From Henckelia pumila (lineage: Eukaryota; Streptophyta; Magnoliopsida; Lamiales; Gesneriaceae), in the NCBI RefSeq assembly GCF_033568475.1, contig NC_133120.1:25711425-25775424 (forward strand): 64,000 nt of DNA, given 5' to 3'. Of the stretch, positions 33,541-46,512 are shown one piece after another. The position numbers were made by a program, and so were the translations under genes. The number at the start of each line of letters is the position of its first letter. Positions within the stretch are counted from its first letter, which is position 1. The notes under the pieces are model-generated. The model was given only the letters and a program-made list of their open reading frames with translations. It was not told where the DNA came from and ran no database searches.

Positions 33541-35960
33541 TTACGGAATAAAGAAAGCAGACTTTGTCAATCTGTCGATCACTATCCAAATAGCATCGCA
33601 TCCTTGAATAGAACGCGGTATCTTCGTGACGAAATCCATCAAAATGTGATCCCATTTCCATTGAGGAACTGATATACTATGCAACAGACCACCCGGTCGC
33701 TTCCTCTCTGCTTTCACTTGTTGACAGTTAAAACATTGGGATAAAAATATCACAACATCGCTCTTCATCTTCTTCCACCATAACTGATTCTTCATATCGT
33801 TATACATCTTCCGACCTCCAGGATGAATACTGAACTGACTGCAATGTGCCTCTCGGAGAATACGCTGCCTCAACTCCAAAACATCGGGCACAACAATACG
33901 ATTATTCACAAACAAAACATCATCTCTAACCTGGAGTTGCGACTGATGCCCTGATCTGACTTTCTCTACTGAATTCTGAGTGCTCGTATCAGACTTCTGT
34001 GCTTCTTTGATCAAAATAAATAACTCTGGCTCGGCTTTAATAGCAAATACTCTGATCGTCTTCCTGTCTATTTCAAACTCCAAACCAAAAGTGCAACAAT
34101 CATCTATCAACTGAGAAACACCGATAGTATAAAGAGATAAAGAACAAAGCTTTTGGCTCAAGGCATCTACAGCTGCATTCGACTTTCTCGGGTAGTATTT
34201 GATTTCACAGTCGAAATCCTTCAACAAATCTAACCATCTTCTCTGTCTCATATTAAGTTCCACCTGTGAAAAAAAATACTTAAGGCTCTTATGATCAAAA
34301 AAGATCTCGAAAGACTCACCATACAGATAGTGACGCCAGATCTTCAAAGCAAATACGATCGCAGTGAGTTCAAGATCATGAACCGGATAATGAGCCTCAT
34401 GCGGCTTCAGCTGCGTCGATGCATACGCTATCACGTGCTTATGTTGCACAATAACACATCCCAAGCTCAATGAAAGGCATTGCAATAAACGGTAAAACCT
34501 CCAGTACCTGATAGAATAGAAAGAATCAGAGCACTGGTCAGTCTTTTCTTCAGATCAACAAAACTAGCCTCACAATCTGCAGTCCAGATAAAAGGCGCAT
34601 TCTTCTGAGTCAGCTGGGTAATCGGCTTTGCAATAGATGAGAATCCCTTGATGAATCGGCGATAATAACCAGCTAAACCCATAAAGCTTCTGATCTCAGG
34701 CACTGATGTCGGTCTAGGCCAATTCATAACCGCTTCGATCTTGTTGGGATCGACAGAAATCCCATCTCCTGAAATAATATGATAGAGGAAGACAACTCGG
34801 TCCAACCAGAACTCATGCTTAGATATCTTAGCAAACAACTGTTCAGCCCGCAAAGTCTACAAGACGATCCTCAAATGCTCTGCATGGTCAGTACGGTTCT
34901 TCGAATAGATAAGAATATCATCGATGAAGATAATAACAAACTCATCCAAATAACGCTGAAAGATACGGTTCATCAAACCCATAAAAACCGCTGGAGAGCT
35001 AGTCAAACCGAACGGCATGACTATAAACTCGAAATGACCATACCTCGTTCTGAATGCGGTCTTAGGAATATCTTCCTCTCGCACTCTCAGCTGATGAAAT
35101 CCCGACCTTAGATCAATCTTTGAATAGACAGAAGAACCCAACAGTTGATCAAAAAGGTCATCTATTCGAGGTAAAGGATACCTATTCTTTACTGTCGCTT
35201 GATTTAGTTGACGAAAATCAATATAGAGCCGCATAGAACCATCCTTCTTTCGCACAAAGAGAACAGGAGCACCCCAAGGTGACAAACTAGGTCTGATGTA
35301 TCCCTTGGAAATCAAATCCTCTAGCTGTTCTTTCAATTCTCTCAATTCGACCGGTGCCATACGATAAGTAGCTTTTGAAATAGGTTGAGTACCTGAAAAT
35401 AAATCAATGCTGAATTCGATCTCTCGAATAGGCGGCAATCCAGGAATCTCGTCTGGAAAGACGTCAACAAATTCTCTAACCACTGGTATATCAACCAATT
35501 CTGGGCTAGATTTTAGGACATCTACTACATAGATCAAGAATCCCTCTGCTCCTTTCTGTAACAAACGAGACATCGACAAAACAGATATTAAAGGAATTTT
35601 GGATCGAGAACCCTTACCGAATAATGTCCACTCCTGTGCCGTCTCCGATCTAAAACGGACTACTTTCTGAAAACAGTCAACGGTAGCCATGTACTTGGTC
35701 AAAGCATATATACCGATAATACAGTCAAAATCTGACAACCCAAGCACAATACAATCAAAACTAATCACGTTACCTTCGAAACGAAGTTCAAAGTTCCGAA
35801 CAAATCTTAAGGACACAATTCCCCCACCCAAAGGTGAAGTAACAGCTACTACAGCAGGTAAAGGCTCACAAGGCAAGGCATACATCAAAACAATTTCTCA
35901 GATATAAAAGAGTGAGACACACCCGTATCTATCAATACATGAGCAGAAAAACCAAAAATC
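33541..35960 (-). pseudogene. Element E pol (protease, RT, RNase H, integrase N-part)
   Basis: Older gypsy pol, minus strand. The protease shows VLIDTGVSHSFIS near 35925-35960 and is frameshifted just after. RT has [28 protein letters not shown] and [14 protein letters not shown], then a stop at 34854. RNase H shows GGFTVY and a frameshift near 34475, then DHKSLKYFF. The integrase zinc region (CFNCQQVKAERKRPGG) and the start of the core (MDFVTKI, DRLTKSAFF) end where element A was inserted. The rest of the integrase must lie left of the window. It belongs to a different gypsy family from B/D. Confidence 0.92.
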
Positions 35961-36079
35961 GAACAGTTACCTGCTATAACATCGCCAGGTGCTGCCTCAG
36001 CCTGATCCTCTGTCAGAGCAAAGACTCGTGCCTGCTGTCTCGGAGGCTGCTTTGCACTCGGGTTACCTCCCTATCTATT

Positions 36080-37167
36080 CTACTGCTGAGGCTGGAAGGA
36101 GTGAACTGCAGAAGTCTGCCTCTCCGGCTGAGCTGAAGGTCTATTAGAACTCCCACTCTGAGCTCGATCTTTACCTCGCTGAGAACACACCTTAGCAAAG
36201 TGTCCTGGCTGTTGACAGATATTGCACTTCCCGAAGACTCCTACACACTGCCCTTGGGAGTGTCTGCCTCTACACTTGTTGCAGAACAAATTTGAAAATT
36301 AGGAACTCTGTCCTGAACCAAATTTCTTGGAGCCACTGGATCTAGAAGAACTGTTCCCCTGTTTCTTGAAATGTTTCCCTTTTTCTCTGAAATGATCCTT
36401 TCTGTTACCCCCACTGCTTCCTCCTTAAAAACTCTGTGGTTGGTTCTGATACTGCGATGGCTAGTTCTGATACTGAGACGGTTGGTTCTGAGACTCTCTC
36501 TGCTGCTGAGGTACCATATGATTTCCTCTCTGTCTCATCAAACATGCTTCCGCTCCCTATGCATGATTCATGGCATCCGCAAAGTTATCGGGCCTAGTAG
36601 TGTTTACCAACGTGAAGATCTCGGGGTACAAGCCATTGATGAACTGATCGGCTTTTGTTTCTTCGTTGTCGGCAATGTGCGGTGCAAATCTCAGCAAACT
36701 ATCAAACTTGGATACATGCTCTTCGATGTTCAAGTTCCCTTACCTCAGAGTGGCAAACTCGGCTCCCTTATCCTTTCGGTATGAAACTGGGAAAAACCGC
36801 TTATAAAACTCAGATTTGAAAAGATTCCAGTTAATAGCAGTACCTCGATTTTCAATGGCTCTCTTCGACGTGATCCACCAGTTCTTAGCAACACCTCGTA
36901 GCTGATGAATAACCAACCTGGTTCGGCGGTCATCAGAATAGTCAAGAGAATCAAAAAGCTGATCTATATCGTCCAAACAGCTCTCACAGTCAACCGGATT
37001 CTATGTACCCTGCAAGATTGGTGGGTTAAACGACTGAAACATCTTCAGTAAGGTTTTCATAGGCGTCGCTATGACGTCCATCTGATCAGTTTCGGTACTA
37101 GCTTGCTCGTTCGAAGGAGTAACTGGCGGTAGGTTTCTGTTAATTACTTGACGAGGACCTGATTATT
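36080..37167 (-). pseudogene. Element E gag
   Basis: Recognisable in pieces. The capsid part has LRGVAKNWW and FYKRFFPVSYRKDKGAEF (36740-36976), followed downstream by a stretch broken by several stops. Two zinc-knuckle-like motifs, CNKCRGRHSQGQC and CNICQQPGHFAKVC, lie at about 36200-36289. An N-terminal extension rich in threonine and asparagine can be read up to about 37167, where coding similarity ends without a convincing ATG. The 5' end of the element may therefore be lost or replaced there. Confidence 0.82.
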
Positions 37168-37736
37168 TCTACTTAATCTATACTAATCAAAAAGTGTGGT
37201 TTTAGATTTTAACTAAGAAATTCAATTGAAATTAAAATTCAACTCAATAATAACGCAGCAACAATTTTGGATTAAAATTCAATTTGGGAAAAGCTCGATC
37301 AAGAACTCACGTAGGTACCAAAAAATTCATGTAACAAGAAGTCGATTTAAGACTCAGACTTAATCTTAATTCACGGGAATTCTCCAAAATTATTCAAAGG
37401 ACTATTTCTAGCCCAATCAAACCTATTCAAATATTGACGGATTAATCTTTCGTAATTCTAATCAAATTTGAATGCATGACGAACCGTGATAATTCAGTTT
37501 ACAACCAAACCGCATAATAAAACCAAATTCTATTTCTAGTTGGTTTTACAATATGTTGATTATTGAGTGATCAAAATCGAAACCTCCTCTGTCGAATTGG
37601 AATCAATTAACATGTGAACAAAAAACTGGTCAGGTAATTCACAAGACAAATATAAATTCGATAATCAATAAAATAAAATCAAGTCTAGAAAATCTCAAAT
37701 AAATATCCAAGTTTTCTACATAAATTGTGAAACGTC
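37168..37736. other. AT-rich stretch of unknown origin between E and D
   Basis: About 570 bases with no open frame of interest, no methionine primer-site complement and no match to another repeat in the window. By position it should hold the start of element E, its primer site and 5' LTR, but I see none of these signals. It could be a remnant of E's LTR with a different primer, another insertion, or old flanking DNA. The last five bases, AATTG, are the candidate left target duplication of element D. Confidence 0.4.
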
Positions 37737-39562
37737 TCGATAGATACCACTAATATAATGATTTAATTTAATAAAGAAAATACGGAATTTTTCAAAAATT
37801 TTGCCATGACCCATTTGAAACTATTACGTAGCCAACCTGTCATAGACAGCAATTCAGCAAAAGAAACAGACGCCTGATAAATCTAATCCAAATATGGTAA
37901 TCAAAAAATCTAGATAGGGGAAGTTTATCCCAATCAGTTGCGGAATAAAAATGTTAAGTTTACATTCCAAAAGTTTTAAAGCAGGGAAAACACCTCCTGC
38001 AAACGACAGACAGTGTAAGAAAATATTCCACTCATAAATAAAAAGGACAACATCAGAGTTTGTGGAACAACTAAAGCACGTCGGTCAAGGGTCTGCACCA
38101 CCGGCGACCTCGCTCTGGGGATCCTGCCCCTCAGCCTCTAAATAATAGTCATCACCTGAAAACAAATAAGTGGAGTGAGTCGAAAGACTCAGCAAGAATA
38201 TGGGGGGGATAACGAGTACTACATAAAACAAACACGGGAAGATTAAAAATAACTTGTAATAAAAATACTATTGTGCCCTTAAACTTAAAAAGATGTTTTC
38301 TGAGTAAATGACATGAATATGAATGTAACATATGCATGTCTAAGTCAAACATGAAATATGAAACTGAATATACTGCGCTGAACATGTACATAAATGACTT
38401 GAACTGAAACTGAGAACTTAGATCCTTGAATTGTGACTCTGTGGGTTTCAATCATGATCATGGTTGCAGTGCACTATGCCGTTAGGAAGTCAGGATAACA
38501 CCCAACTCTTCTTGCCCTGTGGTTGGTATGGGAAGTCAAGATTTCTCCTAACCTGTCCATACACATGAATTTCGGTAAGGGAAGCTAAGACGTCTCTCAG
38601 CCCGTCCAAACACATGAATTTTACTGTAGTCACAATCAACTCACCTCGTTTGTAAAAAAAATATTTTCTTTTATCCATAATTACAAGACTTAGCATGCAT
38701 ATGTAAATGTGATGTACATGCAAAAATATTGATCGATAATCATGAATATGACTCACGCAAGAGAGACCGGGATGGTGATTTAGGAACTAAACCAAAGGAT
38801 GGAAAATTCAACCCAACAATATCACTTTCGACAAATTTGAGAGGTTTACCCGTAAAATTTATAACTTACCGATTCCTATCCAAAAAGGATTTCACTTGAA
38901 ACCACGACTCCACGACACTTAGAACTAATTAGGAAGATCATCCTCGGAATTTATTTCCTAAGAGTTAATTTTTTAAAAAAATGGTTTCCGGGAAGCAGCC
39001 ACTTATTCTCAAATACATTTCTGCGTCTTATCCACTAAAAACCTAAATCTCGGCCCAAACTTAACTGAATTGATTCTCGCTTAAAAAACATATTCCCAAT
39101 ATCCTATACCATTTCCGAACCCGAGCCCTTAACCAAAAACCCAAGTTTAGACCTTGTTTTAAAACGGCTCCCGGACAGCCCACTCACTCTCGAAAAATCT
39201 GCTCATGCTTCTTTTACAAAATCAACCAACACCCATAGGTAAATGACTACAACTCCAACCACTATCCTAGCCCAAAACAATGTTTTAGCTCACCCAAAAC
39301 TTGCCTTGAAACTCAACATGACCAGCCCAATCACAGCCCCACGAACCAACCCAAACCGAGCCCTCTATCTCTAGGCCATTCGAATTTTCCTCCAAACCAA
39401 CTCACATTCCAAACTTCACACATCTTAACGCTACCATGTGAACTACATATCATCCATGGTAGCTCTAAATCACCATCCGCATCGACACAACAAACACCAA
39501 GTGCTCAAATTCGAAAGCATGTACATAATCTGGAAAACTTGAATCGAACCACAAGCAAAAGA
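37737..39562 (-). repeat. Element D 3' LTR, distal part
   Basis: Starts TGAAACGTCTCG on the plus strand, the reversed LTR end of the B family with changes. It shows the conserved GGATCCTGCCCCTC block near 38115 and the degenerate 50-bp repeat near 38515-38640. It ends with AAAGA, the target duplication of F1. Confidence 0.9.
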
Positions 39563-41426
39563 TGTTGGAAAACTGGCGAGTTCCCAGACCAATTACGATT
39601 GATACCCGGTGCAGCGGAAGTTTAAAAATTTTTCATGGAACGTTTCCATGGTATGGGTATCAACCGTTCATCGATTGAATTACGTGTGTGTAAAATTTAA
39701 ATAACAATTAAATAAATTTTACCTCAAATCTCGCAACGAGATTAATGGACACCAACAGAACAATTCTGCTCTTGTTGTCTCTCCCTGGAACCGATGAACG
39801 CCTTCAATCAGGTCCACGAACAGAGGTTTAATCCCTCTGATAGATTGCACTAGAAAATCTATCAGAAGTTTTCTGCGAAGAGAATACACGAATTTGATTC
39901 GTTATTCCTTACTGCGATTCAAAATCACAGACCGGAATTTTCTCTGACAGAGTAGGGAGGGGGCGGCCAAAGAACGTTTTGAGAGGCTAGGGTTTTCGAA
40001 AAATTGCTCTCAAAAATAATGACCTGTTGTGTGTAATTTCTGTACTGAAATAACTTATTTATAATGCAGGCCACTAACACCTTAGGGCCCATTAGTCATA
40101 AGCTGGGGCCCGACAAGCAAAGCCCGCTCGTTCAGAAATTAATATAAAATTCATCGTGACTCCGATTGATGAAACGATTTCACCAATGTGCACAGAAACC
40201 ATTTCTGCACGTTTTAAAGTCAAAATAAATTTTCCTGAATCCGAATTCAGTGGTTTCCAAAAATGTCCATCCCTATGTCATTTTAGGAAATCCTACTCCC
40301 TTACTCTTATTTTAAGAAGTCCAACTCCTTAGTTCATTAAATTTAACTCTTTAAATTTAACTATCTCAACGGGGATTAAAACTCCATTACACTGTGTGAC
40401 CCTCAATGGTTCAGGGATACAGCTAGTCGTGGGCTCACAACTCCTTGTGACTCGGAACAACACTTTCCGACTTGCCCAACGAATCATGGTAAAGCGCCTA
40501 GCAACATCGCCCCATGATTCCCTAGGTATCACTGATAGTGCCTACAAGAACCAGTAGATTTTGGTTAACGTACAGTACGGTCCCTTCATCCATATATCCC
40601 GATCGAATCAACAACCATTGGTATATCGAGAGTCGCTCAAGATTCGATAACTATGCAATGCATCTTGAAGATCAAATTAGTGACATCGCATGTGCTACTA
40701 AGAAACCATTTCTTAAATCACATCAAGTACTCTGGCCAGAGATTTGTCACACTAATATCTCCTCAGATCGCATAGGATATCCACACTCGCAAGTATGTGG
40801 TGAATCCTTGACAACAATGCATTGACTCCTATATGTGTCGTAACTGTACCCAATCTCGACACCTGATGACCCCCTCAGAGTCGGTAAACGAGTCAAAGCA
40901 CAGTACTAGCATATAGAGTCTCCATGATGTTTCAAGTCGTAAGGACTAATGGTGTACAACCAAAACCGCGGACTTTATCCACTCGATAAGTGATAACCAC
41001 TTGGAAAGTCCGGATAGGGTAGTTCGACTATTCATCCTATGAATATCCATTTGCATGCTTCGAACATCTCCATGTTCCCTACCAATGAAACGTGGTACTC
41101 CGCATCGCAAATGCTAGTCTCAAACTCGAGCGACCCTTATCCTTATTATCGGACGGCTCAATCGACTAGGAACGGTTTTAGAATATACAGTGACTATAAG
41201 ATGTATTTCATGATAGACATCTCCATGTTCTACCACATCTTACATACACTATAGTATATTCAAGGTCTTTATCAAAACAACAATAGTATATCACAATATA
41301 ACAATATGAAGTAATATAAAGTCATTGCCATAAAAGTGTAAATAATATTAAACAAAAGATTGTTTATACAAAGAGTCAACAAAGCCCATAGCCACACAGT
41401 TGGCTCACTGGGCACCCACTCTTACA
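39563..41426 (-). repeat. Element F1 3' LTR
   Basis: Nearly identical to 47379-49242. On the element strand it starts TGTAAGAGTGGGTGCCC, slightly different from the C LTR start (TGAAAGAG), and ends in TTTTCCAACA. Confidence 0.97.
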
Positions 41427-41440
41427 ATCTCCCACTTGCC
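41427..41440 (-). other. Polypurine tract of element F1
   Basis: GGCAAGTGGGAGAT on the minus strand, between the gag-pol stop and the 3' LTR, as in C. Confidence 0.85.
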
Positions 41441-44400
41441 CTATAGCCAACTAGTCATACTACGTAGACCCATTGCTTCGCGATGTTTGTCAAACAATGG
41501 TCCTGGCAAAGGCTTAGTAAGTGGATCAGCGATATTGTCTGCAGAGGCCACTCGTTCGACACTGATGTCTCCTCTTTCCACAATCTCCCGGATTATGTGG
41601 TATTTCCTCAGTACGTGTTTGGATCTTTGATGAGACCTTGGTTCCTTTGCTTGAGCAACGGCACCCGTGTTGTCGCAGTACACCGGGACTGGACCAACAA
41701 ATTCAGGAATGACGCCCAACTCTTGGACGAAATTCCTCATCCAAACGGCCTCTTTAGCAGCAGCTGATGCTGCAATGTATTCAGCCTCAGTGGTGGAATC
41801 CGCTGTGGTGTCCTGCTTGGAACTCTTCCAAGAGACAGCACCGCCATTGAGCATGAACACAAATCCAGAGGTTGACTTCGAGTCATCCACATCACTTTGG
41901 AAGCTAGAGTCGGTATAGCCTTCCAGTTTGAGTTCTCGTCCTCCATAAACCATGAACATATTCTTAGTCCTTCGCAAGTACTTAAGAATGTCCTTCACGG
42001 CTTTCCAATGCATCTGACCAGGATTAGACTGATATCTGCTCGTGACACTCAGAGCAAATGCTACATCCGGTCTGGTAGATATCATCCCATACATGATACT
42101 ACCTATAGCTGACGCATATGGTACATGTGTCATATTCTCTATCTCTGCATCAGTCTTGGGACACATAGACTTGGATAGAGAAACTCCATGACACATGGGT
42201 AGATGTCCTCTCTTGGACCCATCCATTGAAAACCGTTTCAATATGGTATCGATGTAGGTTGATTGAGTGAGTCCTATCATTCTCTTAGATCTATCCCTAT
42301 AGATCTGTATCCCAAGAATGTAGGATGCCTCACCCAAATCCTTCATCGAAAATCTACCTGATAACCATATCTTTGTTGACTGCAACATCCCTACATCATT
42401 CCCAATGAGTAGGATGTCATCAACATAAAGTACTAAGAATGTCACCGCATCCTTAACTACTTTCTTGTACACGCAAGGTTCCTCCGGGTTCTTGATGAAA
42501 CCAAAGTCTTTAATTGTTTCATCAAATTTCTGGTTCCAACTTCTTGATGCTTGTTTTAGACCATAAATTGATCTCTGAAGCTTGCATACCTTATGCTCGC
42601 TTCCCATGGATGTGTACCCCTCAGGCTGCTTCATATAGATTTCTTCCTTAATGTCTCCATTAAGAAAAGCAGTCTTCACATCCATTTGCCATATCTCATA
42701 GTCATACCATGCAGCTATGGCAATAAGGATTCTTATGGACTTGAACATTGCAACTGGTGAAAAGGTTTCGTCATAGTCAACTCCTTGCCTTTGAGTATAA
42801 CCTTTCGCCACCAATCGCGCCTTGTAGGTCAATACCTTACCATCAGGCCCAAGCTTTCTTTTGTAGATCCATTTACACCCTATTGGAACAATTCCATCGG
42901 GAGGATCCACTAAAGTCCAGACTTGGTTAGTATGCATCGAATCCAATTCTGATTGCATAGCTTCAAGCCATAAATTCGAATCCGCATCAGAAATTGCTTC
43001 CTTGAAGCTTCTTGGATCACATCCAATGTCGGGTTCATCTTGACCCTCTTCAAGAAGAAGACCATATCGAACTGGAGGTCTAGAAGTCCTCTCGGATCTT
43101 CTAGGTGCAGGCGTGTCCAGCAATGGTTCCTGAGGTGTGGGATCGTTATTTTGTATTTCTGGTTCTTCTCGAACTTCTTCGAGTTCCATCATCTCGCCTT
43201 TCTTATCCAATAAGAACTCCTTCTCCAAGAAGGTGGCATTCCGCGAAACAAACACCTTTGTTTCAGCAGGATAATAGAAATAATATCCGATTGAATTCTT
43301 CGGATACCCCACAAAATAACACAGGCTGGATCGACTATCCAACTTATCTCCCACTGTCCGCTTCACGTAAGCAGGACATCCCCAAATCCTCAAGTACGAA
43401 TACTTAGGAGCTTTGCCATTCCATAACTCGTATGGTGTTTTGTCCACTGCTTTAGTGTGGACGTTGTTCAACAACAATACCGCCGTTTCAAGCGCATAGC
43501 CCCAAAACGAAGGTGGAAGCTCAGTGAAGCTCATCATGGATCGAACCATGTCCAACAAAGTTCGATTACGACGCTCCGATACACCATTAAGCTGTGGTGT
43601 CATAGGAGGAGTCCACTGAGAGAGAATCCCATTCTCTTTTAGATAGTCCAAAAACTCGGTACTCAAGTATTCTCCACCTCGATCCGATCGAAGTGCTTTA
43701 ATACTTTTACCTAGCTTGTTTTCTACTTCAGCCTTGAATTCTTTGAACTTTTCAAATGCTTCAGACTTATATTTCATTAAATATAAATACCCATACCTTG
43801 AATAATCGTCAGTAAAGGTAATGAAGTAGGTGTGGCCATATTGAGTCCCAACTCTAAATGGTCCACAAACATCTGTATGGATCAAATCCAACAGATTTTG
43901 ACTACGTTCAGGCTTCCCCTTAAAAGGAGATTTAGTCATTTTCCCTTTTAGGCAGGATTCACAAGTAGGTAGAGAGTTAATATCAGACATATCAAACATG
44001 CCCTCTCCCACTAGCTTGTTCATCCTCCTTGAGGAAATATGACCTAGTCTAGCGTGCCAAAGGTTTGTCGGGTTTTGACTATCGATTTTCCTTTTGTTTG
44101 TTGTCGCCGGTTTGTCAATACAATTTACTGGAACGTCTTTTAGTTTTAAATTGTATAGATCGTTTTCAAGTTGTCCATTTCCAATTAAACATTCATTCTT
44201 GTAAATACTGCAAATCCCATTCACAAAATTACAAGAATAACCATCTCTATCAAGCATAGAAATAGAAATAATGTTTTTAATTAAATCTGGCACAAATAAA
44301 ACATCTCTCAACAATAATTTAAAACCATTCTGCAAAATCAAACAAACATCTCCAATGGCCGTAGCTTCAACTCTGGAACCATTCCCGAGCCTCAGCTGGG

Positions 44401-45355
44401 TCTCACCCATTCTAAGCCTGCGACTTCTTGTCATCACCTGCAAATCATTGCAAATGTGAGAACCACATCCGGTATCCAATACCCAAGAAGTTGTATTAAG
44501 TGACATGTTTATTTCGATATAGAACATACCCTTTGCAGTTCCCAACTGCTCAAGATACTCCTTGCAGTTGCGCTTCCAATGACCCGGCTTCTTGCAGTAA
44601 TGGCAAACATCCTTGGATTTTCCATCGTTTGAAGCCTTTGTCTTTTGCTTCTTCTCGGGTTCCACTTTCTTGGGTGGGGCAGAACGTTTCTTGCCCTTCA
44701 TACTTGGCCCCTTCTTAGCAGAAGATGAGGAGCCCACCAAGAAAGCTGGCTTATCCTTCTTAAGTGTGGATTCATATGTAACGAGCATATTGACCATCTC
44801 TTCAAGGGTGGCCTCTATCTTGTTCATATTAAAATTTATCACGAATCCATCAAATGAAGAAGGAAGAGATAGAAGCAGCAAGTCCACATTGAGTTCATGC
44901 TCCAACACCAAATCAAGGGTCGCTAACTTCTGTATGAGCCAAATCACTCGTACCCCATGATCACGGACCGAAGTCCCTTCACGCATGCGGCACGTCATCA
45001 ACTCCTTAACAGTAGAGAACCTTTCAGCCCTCGACTGAGCCCCAAAAAGTTCCTTGAGTTGCGTGTGAATGTCAGCAGCATTCACCGTGTCCTCAAATCG
45101 CCTCTGGAGTTCATCAGACATCGAGGCTTGCATATAGCATTTGGTCTTGATGTCATGGTCACACCATGCATCAAGTTTGGCCAATTCCTCCGGACTTATG
45201 TCAGCTGGTGCTTCCTTCGGAGGTGCTTTCTCTAACACGTAGAGCATTTTCTCCGAAGTTAAGACAATCTTCAACTTCCGGAACCATTCCGTATAGTTGG
45301 CGCCAGTCAGCTTGTTTTGTTCGAGGATCGAGAATAAAGGATTTCGCGAATTCAT
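41441..45355 (-). CDS. Gag-pol polyprotein of copia element F1, intact
   Basis: A single frame of about 1304 residues from ATG at 45355 (MNSRNPLFSILEQNKL). An upstream start at 45394 would add 13 residues, but the downstream ATG matches the relative F2 (61800). Numbered from 45394: gag capsid about 14-240, zinc knuckle CHYCKKPGHWKRNC near 263, protease DTGCGSH near 305, integrase zinc region HARLGH to CESC near 445-480. The catalytic D, D, E lie near 510, 571 and 605 (HTDVCGPF, RSDRGGEY, SERRNR). RT has YVDDILLIGND near 990 and RNase H YTDSSFQSD near 1160. No stop or frameshift. Gag and pol share one frame, as in most plant copia elements. The product would self-cleave into particle, protease, integrase and RT. 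Confidence 0.96.
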   Translation of the reverse strand: MNSRNPLFSILEQNKLTGANYTEWFRKLKIVLTSEKMLYVLEKAPPKEAPADISPEELAKLDAWCDHDIKTKCYMQASMSDELQRRFEDTVNAADIHTQLKELFGAQSRAERFSTVKELMTCRMREGTSVRDHGVRVIWLIQKLATLDLVLEHELNVDLLLLSLPSSFDGFVINFNMNKIEATLEEMVNMLVTYESTLKKDKPAFLVGSSSSAKKGPSMKGKKRSAPPKKVEPEKKQKTKASNDGKSKDVCHYCKKPGHWKRNCKEYLEQLGTAKGMFYIEINMSLNTTSWVLDTGCGSHICNDLQVMTRSRRLRMGETQLRLGNGSRVEATAIGDVCLILQNGFKLLLRDVLFVPDLIKNIISISMLDRDGYSCNFVNGICSIYKNECLIGNGQLENDLYNLKLKDVPVNCIDKPATTNKRKIDSQNPTNLWHARLGHISSRRMNKLVGEGMFDMSDINSLPTCESCLKGKMTKSPFKGKPERSQNLLDLIHTDVCGPFRVGTQYGHTYFITFTDDYSRYGYLYLMKYKSEAFEKFKEFKAEVENKLGKSIKALRSDRGGEYLSTEFLDYLKENGILSQWTPPMTPQLNGVSERRNRTLLDMVRSMMSFTELPPSFWGYALETAVLLLNNVHTKAVDKTPYELWNGKAPKYSYLRIWGCPAYVKRTVGDKLDSRSSLCYFVGYPKNSIGYYFYYPAETKVFVSRNATFLEKEFLLDKKGEMMELEEVREEPEIQNNDPTPQEPLLDTPAPRRSERTSRPPVRYGLLLEEGQDEPDIGCDPRSFKEAISDADSNLWLEAMQSELDSMHTNQVWTLVDPPDGIVPIGCKWIYKRKLGPDGKVLTYKARLVAKGYTQRQGVDYDETFSPVAMFKSIRILIAIAAWYDYEIWQMDVKTAFLNGDIKEEIYMKQPEGYTSMGSEHKVCKLQRSIYGLKQASRSWNQKFDETIKDFGFIKNPEEPCVYKKVVKDAVTFLVLYVDDILLIGNDVGMLQSTKIWLSGRFSMKDLGEASYILGIQIYRDRSKRMIGLTQSTYIDTILKRFSMDGSKRGHLPMCHGVSLSKSMCPKTDAEIENMTHVPYASAIGSIMYGMISTRPDVAFALSVTSRYQSNPGQMHWKAVKDILKYLRRTKNMFMVYGGRELKLEGYTDSSFQSDVDDSKSTSGFVFMLNGGAVSWKSSKQDTTADSTTEAEYIAASAAAKEAVWMRNFVQELGVIPEFVGPVPVYCDNTGAVAQAKEPRSHQRSKHVLRKYHIIREIVERGDISVERVASADNIADPLTKPLPGPLFDKHREAMGLRSMTSWL

Positions 45356-46512
45356 TGTGTGAAATACTGAAAAGAAAAAACAGACATATATCAATGATTG
45401 TTTAACAATTTACTAAGACATAAAATAGGCGAATTTAATTTTATGAATCTCACTCCCACTATTTTAACGATTTCACCACCCTCTAGTGAAAACGGGAAAC
45501 TTTTTCCTTAGTGAGAACATGGAGTCCAATTGACAAACTTATGGTCCCGAATAATATCAGCCAACCATAATTCTCAAAAGGTAGAGCCCAATTGCTTCCA
45601 AAGCAACCCCCATGTATTTACCTCATGTCCAATAAGGGCCCAATAATATGACGCCGTTTAAAGTGACATGTCAAGATGACCCATCAATATTAAGTTGTGA
45701 TGGACGGTCGCCATGTGGATCCCCCAATAATATGAGCCGATCCCATGGGAGTTCCACCCAACTTACAACATTTGTCGATCCAATGTACAGCTTTCCGACG
45801 AACGGGCCCCCCAATAATATGAGCCGGACCGTATCCGCGGGTAGCATCACATACATTGACCGTTGATGGAAGGTAGGAACATTTAAACAATATTTAAATT
45901 TCCTTTATTTATCTTGATATAAATTTTAAATCATATTTAAAATGAGGGATTTTATTTATAAAAATATTTGTCTCATCATTTTTAATTTATTGCATGCATT
46001 GCCGGATTCACGCAATTTATGTCTAAACATGCATACAATCATAATATCACATATTATATAGGATGATCGATTCCATTTCTAATTGACCCGTGGTTGCCAA
46101 TCACGGGTCTTAGTCCAATCCTAGGTAATATGCAGTATGCAAATGCAATCCTATTACATATGCTTCCAATTTACATTTCTTCAGTCTTCATTGTCTGCTG
46201 GGCCACCATCTTCAAATCTTGATCTCCCACTAAATCTAATGTATTTACAATTAAATAACAATGACAAGTAGGGGATACATTTTTAGGGGGTGGGAACGGG
46301 CTATAAACCAAGCCCACTTTTATTACATATGACATTCATATCGGGCCATAAACCAGGCCCATTAATAAAACCAACAACAATAAAGACAAAATGTAAATTC
46401 CTAACATACACCTACAAAATTGGTCATGGCAATCGATCATCCTTATCCAATAACATTTAATTCAAAATTAATTTATTGGATAACATGCTGTGGCAATTCA
46501 AATTTAAACAAG
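45356..46512 (-). other. Element F1 untranslated leader, gag-proximal half
   Basis: No recognisable coding content. The CATATTATTGGG motif seen in C recurs here in reverse (CCAATAATATGAG-type blocks near 45640, 45724 and 45811, and a variant near 45550). Short frames on both strands across it are not conserved as proteins. The long leader between primer site and gag (about 2 kb) is unusual and common to C and F1. Confidence 0.6.

Noticed and set aside
44613..44960. Frames on the plus strand opposite F1 gag-pol (and similar ones opposite C, B and F2)
   Set aside because: They are shadows of the conserved coding strand and carry no recognisable domain.
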